DNA of 64,000 bases, from NCBI RefSeq assembly GCF_018069565.1, contig NZ_JAGPNL010000002.1, positions 682,001 to 746,000 of the forward strand, in the 5' to 3' direction. Shown piece after piece: positions 8,218-17,383 of this stretch (position 1 is the stretch's first letter; each line of letters starts with the position of its first letter). The DNA comes from Streptomyces tagetis (GTDB taxonomy: Bacteria > Actinomycetota > Actinomycetes > Streptomycetales > Streptomycetaceae). Made by a program: the position numbers and the translations under genes. The notes under the pieces were generated by a model. That model did not search any database. It saw only the letters and a program-made list of their open reading frames with translations, and was not told the DNA's origin.

Positions 8218-9516
8218 TCAGACCTTCAGCGCCTCACGGAACTCGGCGAGGTACGCGCCCACGTCGACCTGGATGGACGCGCCCTGCGTCCGGCCGTACC
8301 GCTCGGCGATCCCGTCGAGGTACGCGGCGATCTCCTCGCGCATCTCGTCGGCCGGGGGCAGCGTGTCCTCGCCGTCGACGAGGCCCGCCACCCAGCGGGC
8401 CTGGGCCTCCACCAGCCGGGTGATCGCGCCCACCGGCCGCACCAGGCCGACGAAGTACAGGCCCTCGGTCCCCGGCGGGACCACGCGCCGGTACAGCTCC
8501 ACCGGACCGTCCGGCGACGCCGGGCAGCCGGCGGGCAGGAAGGGGAAGTCCAGCCGGAAGCCGGTGCAGTGGACGACCGCGTCCGCGGCCACCCGGGTGC
8601 CGTCGGTGAAGACGACCTCCTCGCCCTCGAAGGCGGCGATGGCAGGCTTCGGGGTGACGGCGCCGTGCCGGATGCGGCTGAGGATCTCGTCCGAGAGGGT
8701 CACGGCCGAGGAGAAGACGGGGTGATCCGGCTCGGGCAGCCCGTACTCCGCCAGCCTGCCCCGGGAGACGTAGAGGGCCTGCTCCACGAAGCGGCGCTGC
8801 TCGGCGAGGGTCATCTCGCTCCACCAGGGGGCCTCGGCGATCTCGTCGACCGACTTGCCGAAGAGCTGCTTGGGCACGATGTGCAGTCCCCGGCGCACCG
8901 AGAGGTACGTCCGCCCGGCGTGCCGCGAGAGGTCCGCCGCGATGTCCACCGCCGAGGCGCCGAGGCCGACCACGACGACGCGCCGGCCCGCGAAGTCGGC
9001 TCCGGAGTGGAAGTCCAGCGAGTGCAGAATCGTTCCGGTGAAGGAGTCGGCGCCCGGCGGGAGGGGGTCGGGCAGCGCGGGCTTCTCATGGTGCCCGGAG
9101 GCGACGACGACGTGCTCGAACCGCCGGGACGCCATCGCGCCCTCGGCGTCACGGGCGGCGACGGTCCAGGTGCCGTCGGCCTCCCGGTGCGCGGAGACCA
9201 CCTCGGTGCGCAACTCGACGTGGTCCAGTACCCCCGTCGCCTCGGCGAAGGACCGCAGGTAGGCGGCGAACTGACTGTGCCGCGGATAGAGCGGGTACTC
9301 CTCCGGCATCGGGAAGCCGTCGTAGGCGGTGAGCTGCTTGGCGGTGTTCAGGTGCAGGGTCTCGTACCCCGGACCCCGTTCGCCGGCGCCGGGGCGGCGC
9401 CAGATACCGCCGACGTCGGAGGACTTCTCGAGGCAGACGAAGTCGATGCCCCGCTCCTTGAGGGAGCGGGCCACCGCCAGGCCCGACAGACCGGCACCGA
9501 TCACACACACACGCAC
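8218..9516 (-). CDS. Flavin-dependent monooxygenase, likely prenyl-tryptophan aldoxime-forming
   Basis: 432 residues from GTG 9516 (GGGGGG upstream). Two Rossmann motifs are clear: GAGLSG at residues 7-12 for FAD and [12 protein letters not shown] near residue 170 for NADPH. Other group B FMO features are the [17 protein letters not shown] strand and [19 protein letters not shown]. Facing the indole prenyltransferase, it fits SCO7468, which converts 5-dimethylallyl-tryptophan to the indole-acetaldoxime en route to 5-dimethylallylindole-3-acetonitrile. That role is inferred from gene pairing. No aldoxime dehydratase is in the window. The two genes converge and so have separate promoters. Confidence 0.85.
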   Translation of the reverse strand: MRVCVIGAGLSGLAVARSLKERGIDFVCLEKSSDVGGIWRRPGAGERGPGYETLHLNTAKQLTAYDGFPMPEEYPLYPRHSQFAAYLRSFAEATGVLDHVELRTEVVSAHREADGTWTVAARDAEGAMASRRFEHVVVASGHHEKPALPDPLPPGADSFTGTILHSLDFHSGADFAGRRVVVVGLGASAVDIAADLSRHAGRTYLSVRRGLHIVPKQLFGKSVDEIAEAPWWSEMTLAEQRRFVEQALYVSRGRLAEYGLPEPDHPVFSSAVTLSDEILSRIRHGAVTPKPAIAAFEGEEVVFTDGTRVAADAVVHCTGFRLDFPFLPAGCPASPDGPVELYRRVVPPGTEGLYFVGLVRPVGAITRLVEAQARWVAGLVDGEDTLPPADEMREEIAAYLDGIAERYGRTQGASIQVDVGAYLAEFREALKV

Positions 9517-9653
9517 GGGTTTCCCCCCAAGGACGGATACTTCCTCCCCCGATCATGCAGTCACTGCCCACCCGGACTTCACCGCACACCAGTACGGAGG
9601 GGGAAGGGGCGTGTCCGTGCTCACGTTTCCCTCGGTCACCAGCGTCCCGTGAG

Positions 9654-11000
9654 TCACTTGCGGCGCAGGTCCTTGACCCGCTGGATCTTGCCGACCGAGC
9701 GCTCCAGCGTCTCCGGGTCGACGATCTCCACCTCGACGCTCAGGCCGACACCGTCCTTGACGCCCCGTCCGATGGCGCCGGCGGCGGCCTCGCGCTCGGC
9801 GGGGCCGGCGTCGGGGCGGGCCTCGACCCGGACCGTCATGTGGTCCATGCGCCCTCGCTCGGTCAGCCGGATCTGGAAGTGCGGCGCCACCCCGGGGGTG
9901 CGGAGCACGACCTCCTCGATCTGGGTCGGGAAGACGTTCACCCCGCGCAGGATGATCATGTCGTCGCAGCGGCCGGTGACCTTCCGCATCCGGCGGAAGG
10001 CGGACCGGGCGGTCCCGGGTAGCAGCGTCGACAGGTCCCGGGTGCGGTAGCGGATGACGGGCAGCGCCTCCTTGGTGAGCGAGGTGAACACGACCTCGCC
10101 CTCCTCGCCCTCGGGGAGCACGGCGTCCGTGAACGGGTCGACCACCTCCGGGAAGAAGTGGTCCTCCCATACGTGCAGGCCGTCCTTGGACTCCACGCAC
10201 TCCTGCGCCACTCCCGGGCCGATGACCTCCGAGAGCCCGTAGATGTCGACGGCGTGGATGCCCGTCCGCTCCTCGATCTCCCGGCGCATCTCCTCGGTCC
10301 ACGGCTCGGCGCCGAAGATGCCGATCTCCAGGGAGCTGGTGCGCGGATCGACGCCCTGCCGCTCGAACTCGTCGAGCAGCGTGAGCATGTACGAGGGGGT
10401 GATCATGATGATCTCGGGCCGGAAGTCGTTGATGATCTGCACCTGGCGGGCCGTCATGCCGCCGGAGGCCGGTATCACCGTGCAGCCGGCGCGCTCGGCG
10501 CCGTAGTGCGCGCCCAGCCCGCCGGTGAACAGCCCGTAGCCGTAGGAGACGTGCACCTTGTGGCCGGGGCGCCCGCCCGCGGCGCGGATGCAGCGGGCGA
10601 CCAGGTCCGCCCACATCGACAGGTCGCCCTCGGTGTACCCGACGACCGTGGGGCGGCCGGTGGTCCCGCTGGAGGCGTGGACGCGCCGCACCTCGGACAG
10701 GGGGACGGCGAACATGCCGAAGGGGTAGGTGTCCCGCAGGTCGGCCTTGGTGGTGAAGGGGAAACGGGCCAGGTCGGCGAGGGTACGGCAGTCGTCCGGG
10801 CCGACACCGGCGGCGTCGAACTTGCGCCGGTACAGCTCCACGTTCTCGTAGGCGTGCCGCAGGGTCGCGCGCAGGCGGCCGAGCTGGAGCGCCTCCAGTT
10901 CGGGGCGGCTCAGGCGCTCGGCGTCGTCCAGCAGCGCGTCGGGGAGGGGCGGCCCGAGGCGGGGCGCGGGGTCCGTCGTGGTCGTCGGCTCGCCGCTCAT
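9654..11000 (-). CDS. paaK: Phenylacetate-CoA ligase PaaK
   Basis: 448 residues, starting at ATG 11000 overlapping the paaI stop (ATGA). It activates phenylacetate to phenylacetyl-CoA with ATP, the first step of aerobic phenylacetate degradation. Diagnostic motifs: ATP-binding [14 protein letters not shown], adenylate-contacting GAEPWTEEM and [11 protein letters not shown], hinge YRTRDLS, and [13 protein letters not shown] before the C-terminal lid. Normal family length. The longer in-frame extension upstream overlaps paaI and is rejected. It forms an operon with paaI, divergent from paaABCDE. Confidence 0.95.
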   Translation of the reverse strand: MSGEPTTTTDPAPRLGPPLPDALLDDAERLSRPELEALQLGRLRATLRHAYENVELYRRKFDAAGVGPDDCRTLADLARFPFTTKADLRDTYPFGMFAVPLSEVRRVHASSGTTGRPTVVGYTEGDLSMWADLVARCIRAAGGRPGHKVHVSYGYGLFTGGLGAHYGAERAGCTVIPASGGMTARQVQIINDFRPEIIMITPSYMLTLLDEFERQGVDPRTSSLEIGIFGAEPWTEEMRREIEERTGIHAVDIYGLSEVIGPGVAQECVESKDGLHVWEDHFFPEVVDPFTDAVLPEGEEGEVVFTSLTKEALPVIRYRTRDLSTLLPGTARSAFRRMRKVTGRCDDMIILRGVNVFPTQIEEVVLRTPGVAPHFQIRLTERGRMDHMTVRVEARPDAGPAEREAAAGAIGRGVKDGVGLSVEVEIVDPETLERSVGKIQRVKDLRRK

Positions 11001-11446
11001 CGCGCTCCCTCGCCCGTCGTCTCCGCCCCGTCGCGCGGCGCCGCCGCCCGGACGGCGCGGCTGCGCCCCCGGAACTCGGCGATCACCTCGTCGCCGCGCC
11101 GCACCGTCACGTCGCAGACCCCGCTGCGGCCGTACCGGGTGCGCTCCTCGGCGCTCGCCACCAGTACGTCGCCCTCGTACGCGGGCGCGGTGAAGACGAT
11201 GTCGGCGCCGGCCGCGACGGTGACCGGACCGTGGCTGTTGCAGGCGCAGGCGAAGGCGGTGTCCGCGAGCAGGAAGACATAGCCGCCGTGGGCGATCCCG
11301 TGCCCGTTCACCATCGAGGCGGTCACCGTCATGCGCAGCACCGCCGTGCCCTCGCCCTGCTCCAGCAGGTCGATGCCCAGCCCTCGGGACGCCTCGTCCG
11401 CGGCGAACATCACCGCCGCCGGAGTCCCCGTGGCCTCTGCCGCCAT
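10997..11446 (-). CDS. paaI: Hydroxyphenylacetyl-CoA thioesterase PaaI
   Basis: Hotdog-fold thioesterase of 149 residues (ATG 11446). The catalytic pattern [25 protein letters not shown] is typical of PaaI, with Asn/His-Gly-Gly and the Asp of the following helix. PaaI releases CoA from dead-end ring-hydroxylated or oxepin intermediates. A longer in-frame start at 11521 would add a repetitive [13 protein letters not shown] segment encoded by a CTCGTGCCC direct repeat and would cover an operator, so I prefer the shorter start, although its ribosome site is very close to the ATG. First gene of the paaI-paaK operon. Confidence 0.88.
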   Translation of the reverse strand: MAAEATGTPAAVMFAADEASRGLGIDLLEQGEGTAVLRMTVTASMVNGHGIAHGGYVFLLADTAFACACNSHGPVTVAAGADIVFTAPAYEGDVLVASAEERTRYGRSGVCDVTVRRGDEVIAEFRGRSRAVRAAAPRDGAETTGEGAR

Positions 11447-11504
11447 CTCCACCGTCTTTCCGGCACCTCGTGCCCCTCGTGCCCCCAGTGCCCCTCGTGC
11501 CCCG

Positions 11505-11518
11505 ACCGACCATTCGGT
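11505..11518. promoter_or_regulatory. PaaR-type operator, paaI side
   Basis: ACCGACCATTCGGT is an imperfect inverted repeat of the kind bound by TetR-family PaaR regulators. The same motif, on the opposite strand, occurs at 11656-11673 before paaA. Immediately next to it are direct repeats of CTCGTGCCC (11466-11504). Confidence 0.7.
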
Positions 11519-11655
11519 CACCTTTCGGCACGCCCAGTAATCCAGCCACGTAGTTCCCTGTCAAGGGGTGGGTTACGCCATCCGGGCCGGTCAGGCCCGT
11601 GTGGGTGGCGGCGCTCCCGGGTCTTGCCCGGCACCGCGAAACACGGCACACTGAG

Positions 11656-11673
11656 ACCGAACGAATGGTCGGT
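11656..11673. promoter_or_regulatory. PaaR-type operator, paaA side
   Basis: ACCGAACGAATGGTCGGT, 17 bases before the paaA start codon. It contains the reverse complement of the 12-base core ACCGACCATTCG at 11505. The paired sites suggest coordinate repression of both paa operons; no paaR gene is in the window. Confidence 0.7.
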
Positions 11674-11689
11674 TGGGAAGCGGGGAGCG

Positions 11690-12664
11690 ATGACGACACA
11701 ATCCGCCCAGGCGCCGCCCCCGGAGCGGCTCCAGGAGGACTTCGACGCGACGATCGCGCACGACCAGCGGATCGAGCCGCGCGACTGGATGCCCGACGGG
11801 TACCGCGGGACGCTGGTGCGCCAGATCGCCCAGCACGCGCACTCGGAGATCATCGGCATGCAGCCCGAGGGCGAGTGGATCGGCCGCGCCCCCTCGCTGC
11901 GCCGCAAGGCGATCCTGCTCGCCAAGGTCCAGGACGAGGCCGGCCACGGGCTCTACCTGTACTCCGCCGCCGAGACCCTGGGCACCGACCGCGCCGAGCT
12001 GACCCAGCGGCTGATCGAGGGCCGCCAGAAATACTCGTCGATCTTCAATTACCCGACGCTCACCTTCGCCGACGTCGGCGTCATCGGCTGGCTCGTGGAC
12101 GGCGCCGCGATCTGCAACCAGGTCCCCCTGTGCCGCAGTTCCTACGGGCCCTACGCCCGCGCCATGGTCCGCATCTGCAAGGAGGAGTCCTTCCACCAGC
12201 GCCAGGGGTACGAGCTGCTGATGACGATGATGCGCGGCACCGACGCCCAGCGCGAGATGGTCCAGGACGCGGTGGACCGCTGGTGGTGGCCCTCCCTGAT
12301 GATGTTCGGCCCGCCCGACGACGCCTCGCCCAACTCCGCCCGCTCCATGGCCTGGAAGATCAAGCGGCACAGCAACGACGAACTGCGCCGCCGCTTCGTC
12401 GACATGACCGTCCCGCAGGCCGAGAAGCTCGGCGTCACCCTGCCCGACCCCGAGCTGCGCCGGAACGAGCAGAGCGGCCGGTACGACTTCGGCACCCCCG
12501 ACTGGGACGAGCTGACGCGCGTCATCAAGGGCGACGGCCCCTGCAACGCCGAGCGGATGCGGCGCCGGCGCTCCGCCCACGAGGACGGCGCCTGGGTCCG
12601 CGAGGCCGCCACCGCCCACGCGGCCAAGCAGGCCGCCCGCGCACGGAAGGAAGCGGCCGCATGA
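11690..12664 (+). CDS. paaA: Phenylacetyl-CoA epoxidase catalytic subunit PaaA
   Basis: 324 residues from ATG 11690 (GGGGAG upstream). It is the di-iron oxygenase subunit that, with PaaC, epoxidises the ring of phenylacetyl-CoA. Carboxylate-His iron ligands are visible as KVQDEAGHG and [11 protein letters not shown] (two ExxH motifs), with HAHSEIIGM upstream. Length matches the family. First gene of paaABCDE; each downstream gene overlaps or nearly touches the previous one. The operator at 11656 lies directly upstream. Confidence 0.96.
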   Translation: MTTQSAQAPPPERLQEDFDATIAHDQRIEPRDWMPDGYRGTLVRQIAQHAHSEIIGMQPEGEWIGRAPSLRRKAILLAKVQDEAGHGLYLYSAAETLGTDRAELTQRLIEGRQKYSSIFNYPTLTFADVGVIGWLVDGAAICNQVPLCRSSYGPYARAMVRICKEESFHQRQGYELLMTMMRGTDAQREMVQDAVDRWWWPSLMMFGPPDDASPNSARSMAWKIKRHSNDELRRRFVDMTVPQAEKLGVTLPDPELRRNEQSGRYDFGTPDWDELTRVIKGDGPCNAERMRRRRSAHEDGAWVREAATAHAAKQAARARKEAAA

Positions 12665-12954
12665 CCGCCGAAGAGCACGGCTGGCCCCTGTACGAGGTGT
12701 TCGTCCGCGGCAAGCGCGGCCTCAACCACGTCCACGTCGGCTCGCTCCACGCCGCCGACGACACCATGGCCCTCACCCACGCCCGCGACCTCTACACCCG
12801 GCGCAACGAGGGCGTCAGCATCTGGGTGGTGCGCTCCGAGTACATCGCCGCCTCCACCCGCGACGAGAAGGACCCCTTCTTCGCGCCCAGCGCCGACAAG
12901 GTCTACCGGCACCCCACCTTCTACGACATCCCCGGCGACGTCCCCCACATCTAG
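12661..12954 (+). CDS. paaB: Phenylacetyl-CoA epoxidase subunit PaaB
   Basis: 97 residues, starting at ATG 12661 over the paaA stop (ATGA). Typical PaaB sequence: [22 protein letters not shown], then [13 protein letters not shown]. PaaB bridges the PaaAC catalytic dimers in the multicomponent epoxidase and helps dock the reductase. It has no cofactor. Confidence 0.96.
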   Translation: MTAEEHGWPLYEVFVRGKRGLNHVHVGSLHAADDTMALTHARDLYTRRNEGVSIWVVRSEYIAASTRDEKDPFFAPSADKVYRHPTFYDIPGDVPHI

Positions 12955-12963
12955 GAGCAGGGC

Positions 12964-13791
12964 ATGAGCGACGACCACGTCTACATGACCCTCGCCGAGG
13001 GACACGAGGACGACTCCCGCTGGGCTTTCGGCACCGGCTTCGAGGACCCCCTGCACGGCGTCGACACCGCCGTGCCCGAGGGCGTCGACGCCGCCGCCCT
13101 CGCCGCCGACTGCGTGGCCCTCGCCGACGACGCCCTGGTGCTGGCCCAGCGGCTGGCCGAGTGGATCACCCGCGCCCCGGAACTGGAGGAGGAGGTCGCG
13201 CTCGCCAACATCGGCCTCGACCTCCTCGGCCAGGCCCGCCTCCTCTACTCCCGCGCCGGACAGACCGACGGCACCGGCCGCGACGAGGACGCCTACGCCT
13301 ACTTCCGCGACCCCGCCGACTTCCGCAACGTCCGCCTCGCCGAACTGCCCCGCGAGGACTTCGCGTTCGCCGTCACCCGGCTGCTGGTCCTCTCCGCCTG
13401 GCGCCTGGAGCACTTCCGGCGCCTGACCGCCCACCCCGACCCCGTCCTCGCCGCCGTCGCCGCCAAGGGCGTCAAGGAACTGACGTACCACCGCCAGTAC
13501 GCCGCCGAATGGGTCGTCCGCCTCGGCGACGGCACCCCCGAGTCCCACCGCAGGACGCGCACCGCCCTCGACCGCGTCGCCCCCTACCTGGGCGAACTCT
13601 TCACCGCCTGCGACGTACGCGAAGAGGTCGTCGCCGTCCTCCGGCAGGTCACCGAGGCCGCCGGACTGCCCATGCCCGCCTACCGGCCGCTGCCCGGCTC
13701 GGGCCGCGACGGCGAGCACACCGAACACCTCGCCCCGCTCCTGGCCGAACTGCAGAGCGTGGCCCGCGCCCATCCGGAGGCGACATGGTGA
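12964..13791 (+). CDS. paaC: Phenylacetyl-CoA epoxidase structural subunit PaaC
   Basis: 275 residues, 9 bases after paaB with AGGAGCAG as ribosome site. PaaC has the ferritin-like fold of PaaA but serves as its structural partner. Visible family stretches are LADDALVLAQRLAEWITRAP, LEEEVALANIGLDLLGQA and KGVKELTYHRQYAAEWVVRL. Its stop overlaps the paaD start. Confidence 0.95.
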   Translation: MSDDHVYMTLAEGHEDDSRWAFGTGFEDPLHGVDTAVPEGVDAAALAADCVALADDALVLAQRLAEWITRAPELEEEVALANIGLDLLGQARLLYSRAGQTDGTGRDEDAYAYFRDPADFRNVRLAELPREDFAFAVTRLLVLSAWRLEHFRRLTAHPDPVLAAVAAKGVKELTYHRQYAAEWVVRLGDGTPESHRRTRTALDRVAPYLGELFTACDVREEVVAVLRQVTEAAGLPMPAYRPLPGSGRDGEHTEHLAPLLAELQSVARAHPEATW

Positions 13792-14291
13792 CCACCTCCC
13801 CCGACGCCCGCCGCGCCCGCCACGTCGCCGAGCAGGTGCCCGACCCCGAGCTGCCCATGCTGACCCTGGCCGACCTCGGCGTCCTGCGCGACGTCGAGGT
13901 CACCGGGGACGGCACCGTGGTCGCCGGCCTCACCCCCACCTACTCCGGCTGCCCCGCCATGGCCGAGATGCGGGCGGACGTCGCGGCCCGGCTGCGCGCG
14001 GCCGGCTATCCGCGCGTGGAGATCCGCACCGTCCTCGACCCGCCCTGGACCAGCGACTGGATCACCGAGACCGGCCGCCGCAAGCTCACCGAGCACGGCA
14101 TCGCCCCGCCCGGCGCCGCACCCCGCGGCCCCGTCCCCCTGGTCCTCGCGCCCACCCGCCGCACCGTGCCCTGCCCCCGCTGCGGAGCGACGGACACCGA
14201 GGAGACCTCCCGCTTCGCCGCCACGTCCTGCAAGGCGCTGTGGCGCTGCCGGTCCTGCCGCGAGCCGTTCGAGTACGTCAAGGAGATCTGA
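13785..14291 (+). CDS. paaD: PaaD, DUF59 protein for epoxidase metal centre assembly
   Basis: 168 residues from ATG 13785 (a GTG one codon later is possible); overlaps paaC by 7 bases. N-terminal DUF59/MIP18 domain (PDPELPMLTLADLGVLRDV, then TPTYSGCPAM with the conserved Cys) and a C-terminal zinc-ribbon-like tail with CPRCGATDTEETS and WRCRSCREPFEYVKEI. PaaD is thought to help mature Fe or Fe-S sites of the PaaABCE complex. The TGATG junction couples it to paaE. Confidence 0.94.
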   Translation: MVTTSPDARRARHVAEQVPDPELPMLTLADLGVLRDVEVTGDGTVVAGLTPTYSGCPAMAEMRADVAARLRAAGYPRVEIRTVLDPPWTSDWITETGRRKLTEHGIAPPGAAPRGPVPLVLAPTRRTVPCPRCGATDTEETSRFAATSCKALWRCRSCREPFEYVKEI

Positions 14292-15397
14292 TGGCCCCGA
14301 CCGCCCCCGCCTCGGAGGCGCCCGCGCGCCCCCGCCGCCGGCCGGCCTTCCACCGCCTGCGCGTCGCCGAGGTCCAGCGGCTCTGCGCGGACGCGGCGGC
14401 CGTCGGTTTCGAGATACCCGGGGACCTGGCCGGGGAGTTCGCCTTCGCGCCGGGCCAGTCGCTCACCCTGCGCCGCGAGATCGACGGCCGAGACGAGCGC
14501 CGCTCGTACTCGATCTGCTCGCCGGCCGGCTCCCCGCCCCGCATCGGCGTACGCACCGTGCCCGGCGGCCTGTTCTCCTCGTGGCTGGTCGAGGAGGTGC
14601 GCCCCGGCGACACCGTCGAGGTGATGGCGCCCACCGGCCGTTTCACCCCCGACCTCGGCACCCCCGGCCACCATGTGCTGATCGCCGCGGGCTCGGGCAT
14701 CACGCCCATGCTCTCCATAGCCGAGTCGGCGCTCGCCGCCGACGACCGCTCCACCGTCACCCTCTTCTACGGCAACCGCCGCACCGACACCGTCATGTTC
14801 GCCGAGGAGCTGGCGGACCTGAAGGACCTCTACCCGGCCCGCTTCCAACTGGCCCACGTGCTCTCCCGCGAACCCCGCGAGGCCGAGGTGCTCTCCGGCC
14901 GGCTGGACGCCGAGCGGCTCTCCGCCCTCATCGGCGCCCTCGTCGACGTGGACCGCGCCGACCACTGGTGGCTGTGCGGACCGCAGGGCATGGTCGCCGA
15001 CGCCCAGCGCGTCCTGACCGGACTCGGCGTGAGCCCCGAGCGGGTCCACCGCGAACTCTTCTTCGCCGACGACGAGCCCGTGCGCGAGACCCGCCACGAG
15101 GACACCGGCCCCGCCGGACCCGTCAGCCGCGTCACCGTCACCCTCGACGGCCGCTCCACCACCGCCGACCTCCCCCGGGGGCGCAGCATCCTCGACGGCG
15201 CCCAGGCCACCCGCCCCGACCTGCCCTTCGCCTGCAAGGGCGGCGTCTGCGGCACCTGCCGCGCCCTGGTCACCGGCGGCGAGGCCGAGATGCGCCGCAA
15301 CTTCGCCCTGGAACCGGCCGAGGTCGACGCCGGATACGTGCTGACCTGCCAGTCGTACCCGGTCACGGAGACGCTGACGGTGGACTACGACAGCTAG
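14291..15397 (+). CDS. paaE: Phenylacetyl-CoA epoxidase reductase PaaE
   Basis: 368 residues from ATG 14291, overlapping the paaD stop by one base. Electron-transfer subunit with an FAD domain (RRSYSICS), an NAD(P)H domain (IAAGSGITPMLS, WWLCGPQGMV) and a C-terminal plant-type [2Fe-2S] ferredoxin domain (CKGGVCGTC and a later LTCQS Cys). It passes electrons from NAD(P)H to the PaaA di-iron centre. Last gene of the operon; the downstream ring-opening genes (paaZ, paaG and others) are not in this window. Confidence 0.95.
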   Translation: MAPTAPASEAPARPRRRPAFHRLRVAEVQRLCADAAAVGFEIPGDLAGEFAFAPGQSLTLRREIDGRDERRSYSICSPAGSPPRIGVRTVPGGLFSSWLVEEVRPGDTVEVMAPTGRFTPDLGTPGHHVLIAAGSGITPMLSIAESALAADDRSTVTLFYGNRRTDTVMFAEELADLKDLYPARFQLAHVLSREPREAEVLSGRLDAERLSALIGALVDVDRADHWWLCGPQGMVADAQRVLTGLGVSPERVHRELFFADDEPVRETRHEDTGPAGPVSRVTVTLDGRSTTADLPRGRSILDGAQATRPDLPFACKGGVCGTCRALVTGGEAEMRRNFALEPAEVDAGYVLTCQSYPVTETLTVDYDS

Positions 15398-15426
15398 GGC
15401 CCCTCGGCCGTGCCATGGGGCGCGGG

Positions 15427-15459
15427 CCGCCCCGGCTCGGGGGTGCCGTGCCGGGGCGG
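15427..15459. terminator. Bidirectional terminator, paaE / CE15 esterase
   Basis: Inverted repeat CCGCCCCGGC (15427-15436) with GCCGGGGCGG (15450-15459), 13-base loop, between the convergent ends of paaE and the esterase. Confidence 0.6.
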
Positions 15460-15473
15460 TGGTCCGGCGATCC

Positions 15474-17270
15474 TCAGGGGCTCGCGCAGGTGATGCCGCC
15501 CGGCGTCGACGCCGGGCCGTTGGCGGTGAAGCCGAAGGTGACCGTGTCTCCGGCGGGGACGGTGCCGTTCCAGTCGGTGTTGCGGACCGTGACCGAGCCG
15601 GTGGCGGCGGAGTTGACGCCGTTCCAGACGCTGGTGAGGGTCTGTCCGGAGGCCAGGGTCAGGCGGACGCTCCAGCCGTTCAGCGGGGCGGAGGAGACGT
15701 TGCGGACCGCGACCTCGCCCTGGAAGCCGCCGGACCAACTGGTGACGGTCCGGTAGGTGGCCGTGCAGGCCCCGGCCGGGTCACCGGGACCGCCGGTGCC
15801 ACCGGCGGACGTCCCGGCCGTCGTGCCGGTGCTCGTACCGGTGGAGGTGCCGGTGGAGGTGCCCGCGCTGGTGCCCGCGCTGGTGCCGGTCGACGTGCCC
15901 GCGCTGGTACCGGTGCTCGTCCCCGACGTCGTCCCGGCGCTGGTGCCCGTGCTGGTGCCGCCGGTCGTTCCCGGGCCGCCGAGGACCGGGGTCTGCCAGT
16001 TCCGCCACGCCGACAGGTCGGCGGACTTGGCCGGGGCGATCCGGAACACCCCCGGACCCGTGCCCGAGCCCCGCAGGAACGCGCCGATGCTCTGCTGCAA
16101 CGGGGCCTTCCACTCGGGCCGGACGGCACAGTGCGTGCCGCTCTGCACGTCGGACCAGTACGAGACGTTGGCGCCGGCGCCCAGCGCCTTGTAGACCTCG
16201 GCGCCGCCCAGCGCCGCGACCGCGCCGGATCGGGCGCCGAGCCAGTCGATGTGCGGGTTCTCCATGACCAGCAGGCCGCGCGGCGCCACCATGGCGACGA
16301 CCTCGTGGGTGTCCACCGGCAGCGCTCCGGGGTTCCCGGTGAAGGAGCCGAACGCGTCGCCGAGCCAGGGCTGTTCCGAGTAGGCGCTGCTCAGCGGCTG
16401 GGCGCCGTTCTCGCCGGCGACCGCGCGGAAGGCGGCGGTGCCGCCCGTACCCGACTCGATGGGCATGGTCAGCCCGATCCGTTGGTCGAAGGCCCCGGCG
16501 ACCAGGGCGCCCTTCCCGAACCGCGAGCACCCGGTCACCCCGGTCGCGTCGCCCCGCAGGATGCCGCCGCCCGCCTGCTCGACGACGTCGACGATGCGGC
16601 TGACGCCCCACGACCACGCCATGAGGAGCCCGGTACTGCTCGACGAGCCGTAGAGGCTGTAGAAGGCGCCCTGCTTGTTGCCGCGACCGGTGCCCTCCTT
16701 GCCGACCGTGTACGGGTCGAAGCTGATGACCGCGGCGCCGGACGCCTTGATGGTCGCCGTGTCCGCCCCCAGCCCGCCGAGGACCACGACCACGGGGAAG
16801 GGCCCGGTGCCGCTCGGCAGGTCGACGCCCGCCGTGAAGGCGGCGCTCCTGCCCTGGTGGCTGACGTTCACGGTGATGCCGGTCCGGGAGACAGTCCCCG
16901 TGACGCTGTCCGGTCTGCCGGGCTTCGCGCCGTAGACGTGTCTCTCCGCCAGCTCCTTGATCTCCGCCCGGCGGCATCGCCAGTCGGCCTGGGCGGAGAT
17001 GCGCGAACCGTTCGTCCTGAGGAAGGGATCGGGCAACAGGGCGCCGCCGGGCGGGGTGTTGGTGCCCGGGGAGGGACAGCCGGCCCCGTCGTCCTCGACG
17101 CCGGGCCCGGCCGCCTGGGCGGCGACGAGGCCGGCGGCGGGGCCGGTCTGCGGGACGAGGGCGGTGGTGGCGAGCCCCGCGACGGCCACGAGGGCGGCGG
17201 CGGCCCACATGCGGGGCCGGAACTTCCGGGACCGGGGCGGGCGTGGGGGGACTGGGCGGAGCAGGCGCAC
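15474..17270 (-). CDS. Secreted CE15 glucuronoyl esterase with CBM2
   Basis: 598 residues from GTG 17270, chosen because AGGAGG precedes it; the frame extends further upstream without a ribosome site. Domains: signal peptide (about 1-50), CE15 esterase (about 60-440), a Thr/Ser/Gly linker of TSTG/TSAG repeats (about 440-500) and a C-terminal cellulose-binding CBM2 (about 505-598, CTATYRTV to GGITC with conserved Trp residues). The nucleophile elbow GCSRFGKGA puts the catalytic Ser at 249. CE15 enzymes cut ester bonds between lignin alcohols and glucuronic acid side chains of xylan. A perfect CebR operator lies 44 bases upstream, implying induction by cello-oligosaccharides. Confidence 0.88.
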   Translation of the reverse strand: MRLLRPVPPRPPRSRKFRPRMWAAAALVAVAGLATTALVPQTGPAAGLVAAQAAGPGVEDDGAGCPSPGTNTPPGGALLPDPFLRTNGSRISAQADWRCRRAEIKELAERHVYGAKPGRPDSVTGTVSRTGITVNVSHQGRSAAFTAGVDLPSGTGPFPVVVVLGGLGADTATIKASGAAVISFDPYTVGKEGTGRGNKQGAFYSLYGSSSSTGLLMAWSWGVSRIVDVVEQAGGGILRGDATGVTGCSRFGKGALVAGAFDQRIGLTMPIESGTGGTAAFRAVAGENGAQPLSSAYSEQPWLGDAFGSFTGNPGALPVDTHEVVAMVAPRGLLVMENPHIDWLGARSGAVAALGGAEVYKALGAGANVSYWSDVQSGTHCAVRPEWKAPLQQSIGAFLRGSGTGPGVFRIAPAKSADLSAWRNWQTPVLGGPGTTGGTSTGTSAGTTSGTSTGTSAGTSTGTSAGTSAGTSTGTSTGTSTGTTAGTSAGGTGGPGDPAGACTATYRTVTSWSGGFQGEVAVRNVSSAPLNGWSVRLTLASGQTLTSVWNGVNSAATGSVTVRNTDWNGTVPAGDTVTFGFTANGPASTPGGITCASP

Positions 17271-17313
17271 GGGACCTCCTGGGGAAGGCGCGGACGGGTT
17301 CCGTGGAGCAGGG

Positions 17314-17327
17314 TGGGAGCGCTCCCA
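17314..17327. promoter_or_regulatory. CebR operator (cellobiose repressor box)
   Basis: TGGGAGCGCTCCCA, the 14-bp perfect palindrome known as the CebR site of Streptomyces cellulolytic genes, 44 bases upstream of the CE15 esterase start. The MFS gene ends just upstream (17384), so the site can only serve the esterase. Confidence 0.9.
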
Positions 17328-17383
17328 GGCTAGGAAGGGGGCGCGGGCATGACAACAAGCGGGGCGCCGCTCCCCGAGGTTGG

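Noticed and set aside
15840..15960. Apparent tandem repeat or CRISPR-like array
   Set aside because: It encodes the TSTG/TSAG linker of the CE15 esterase; units are in frame and have no spacers.
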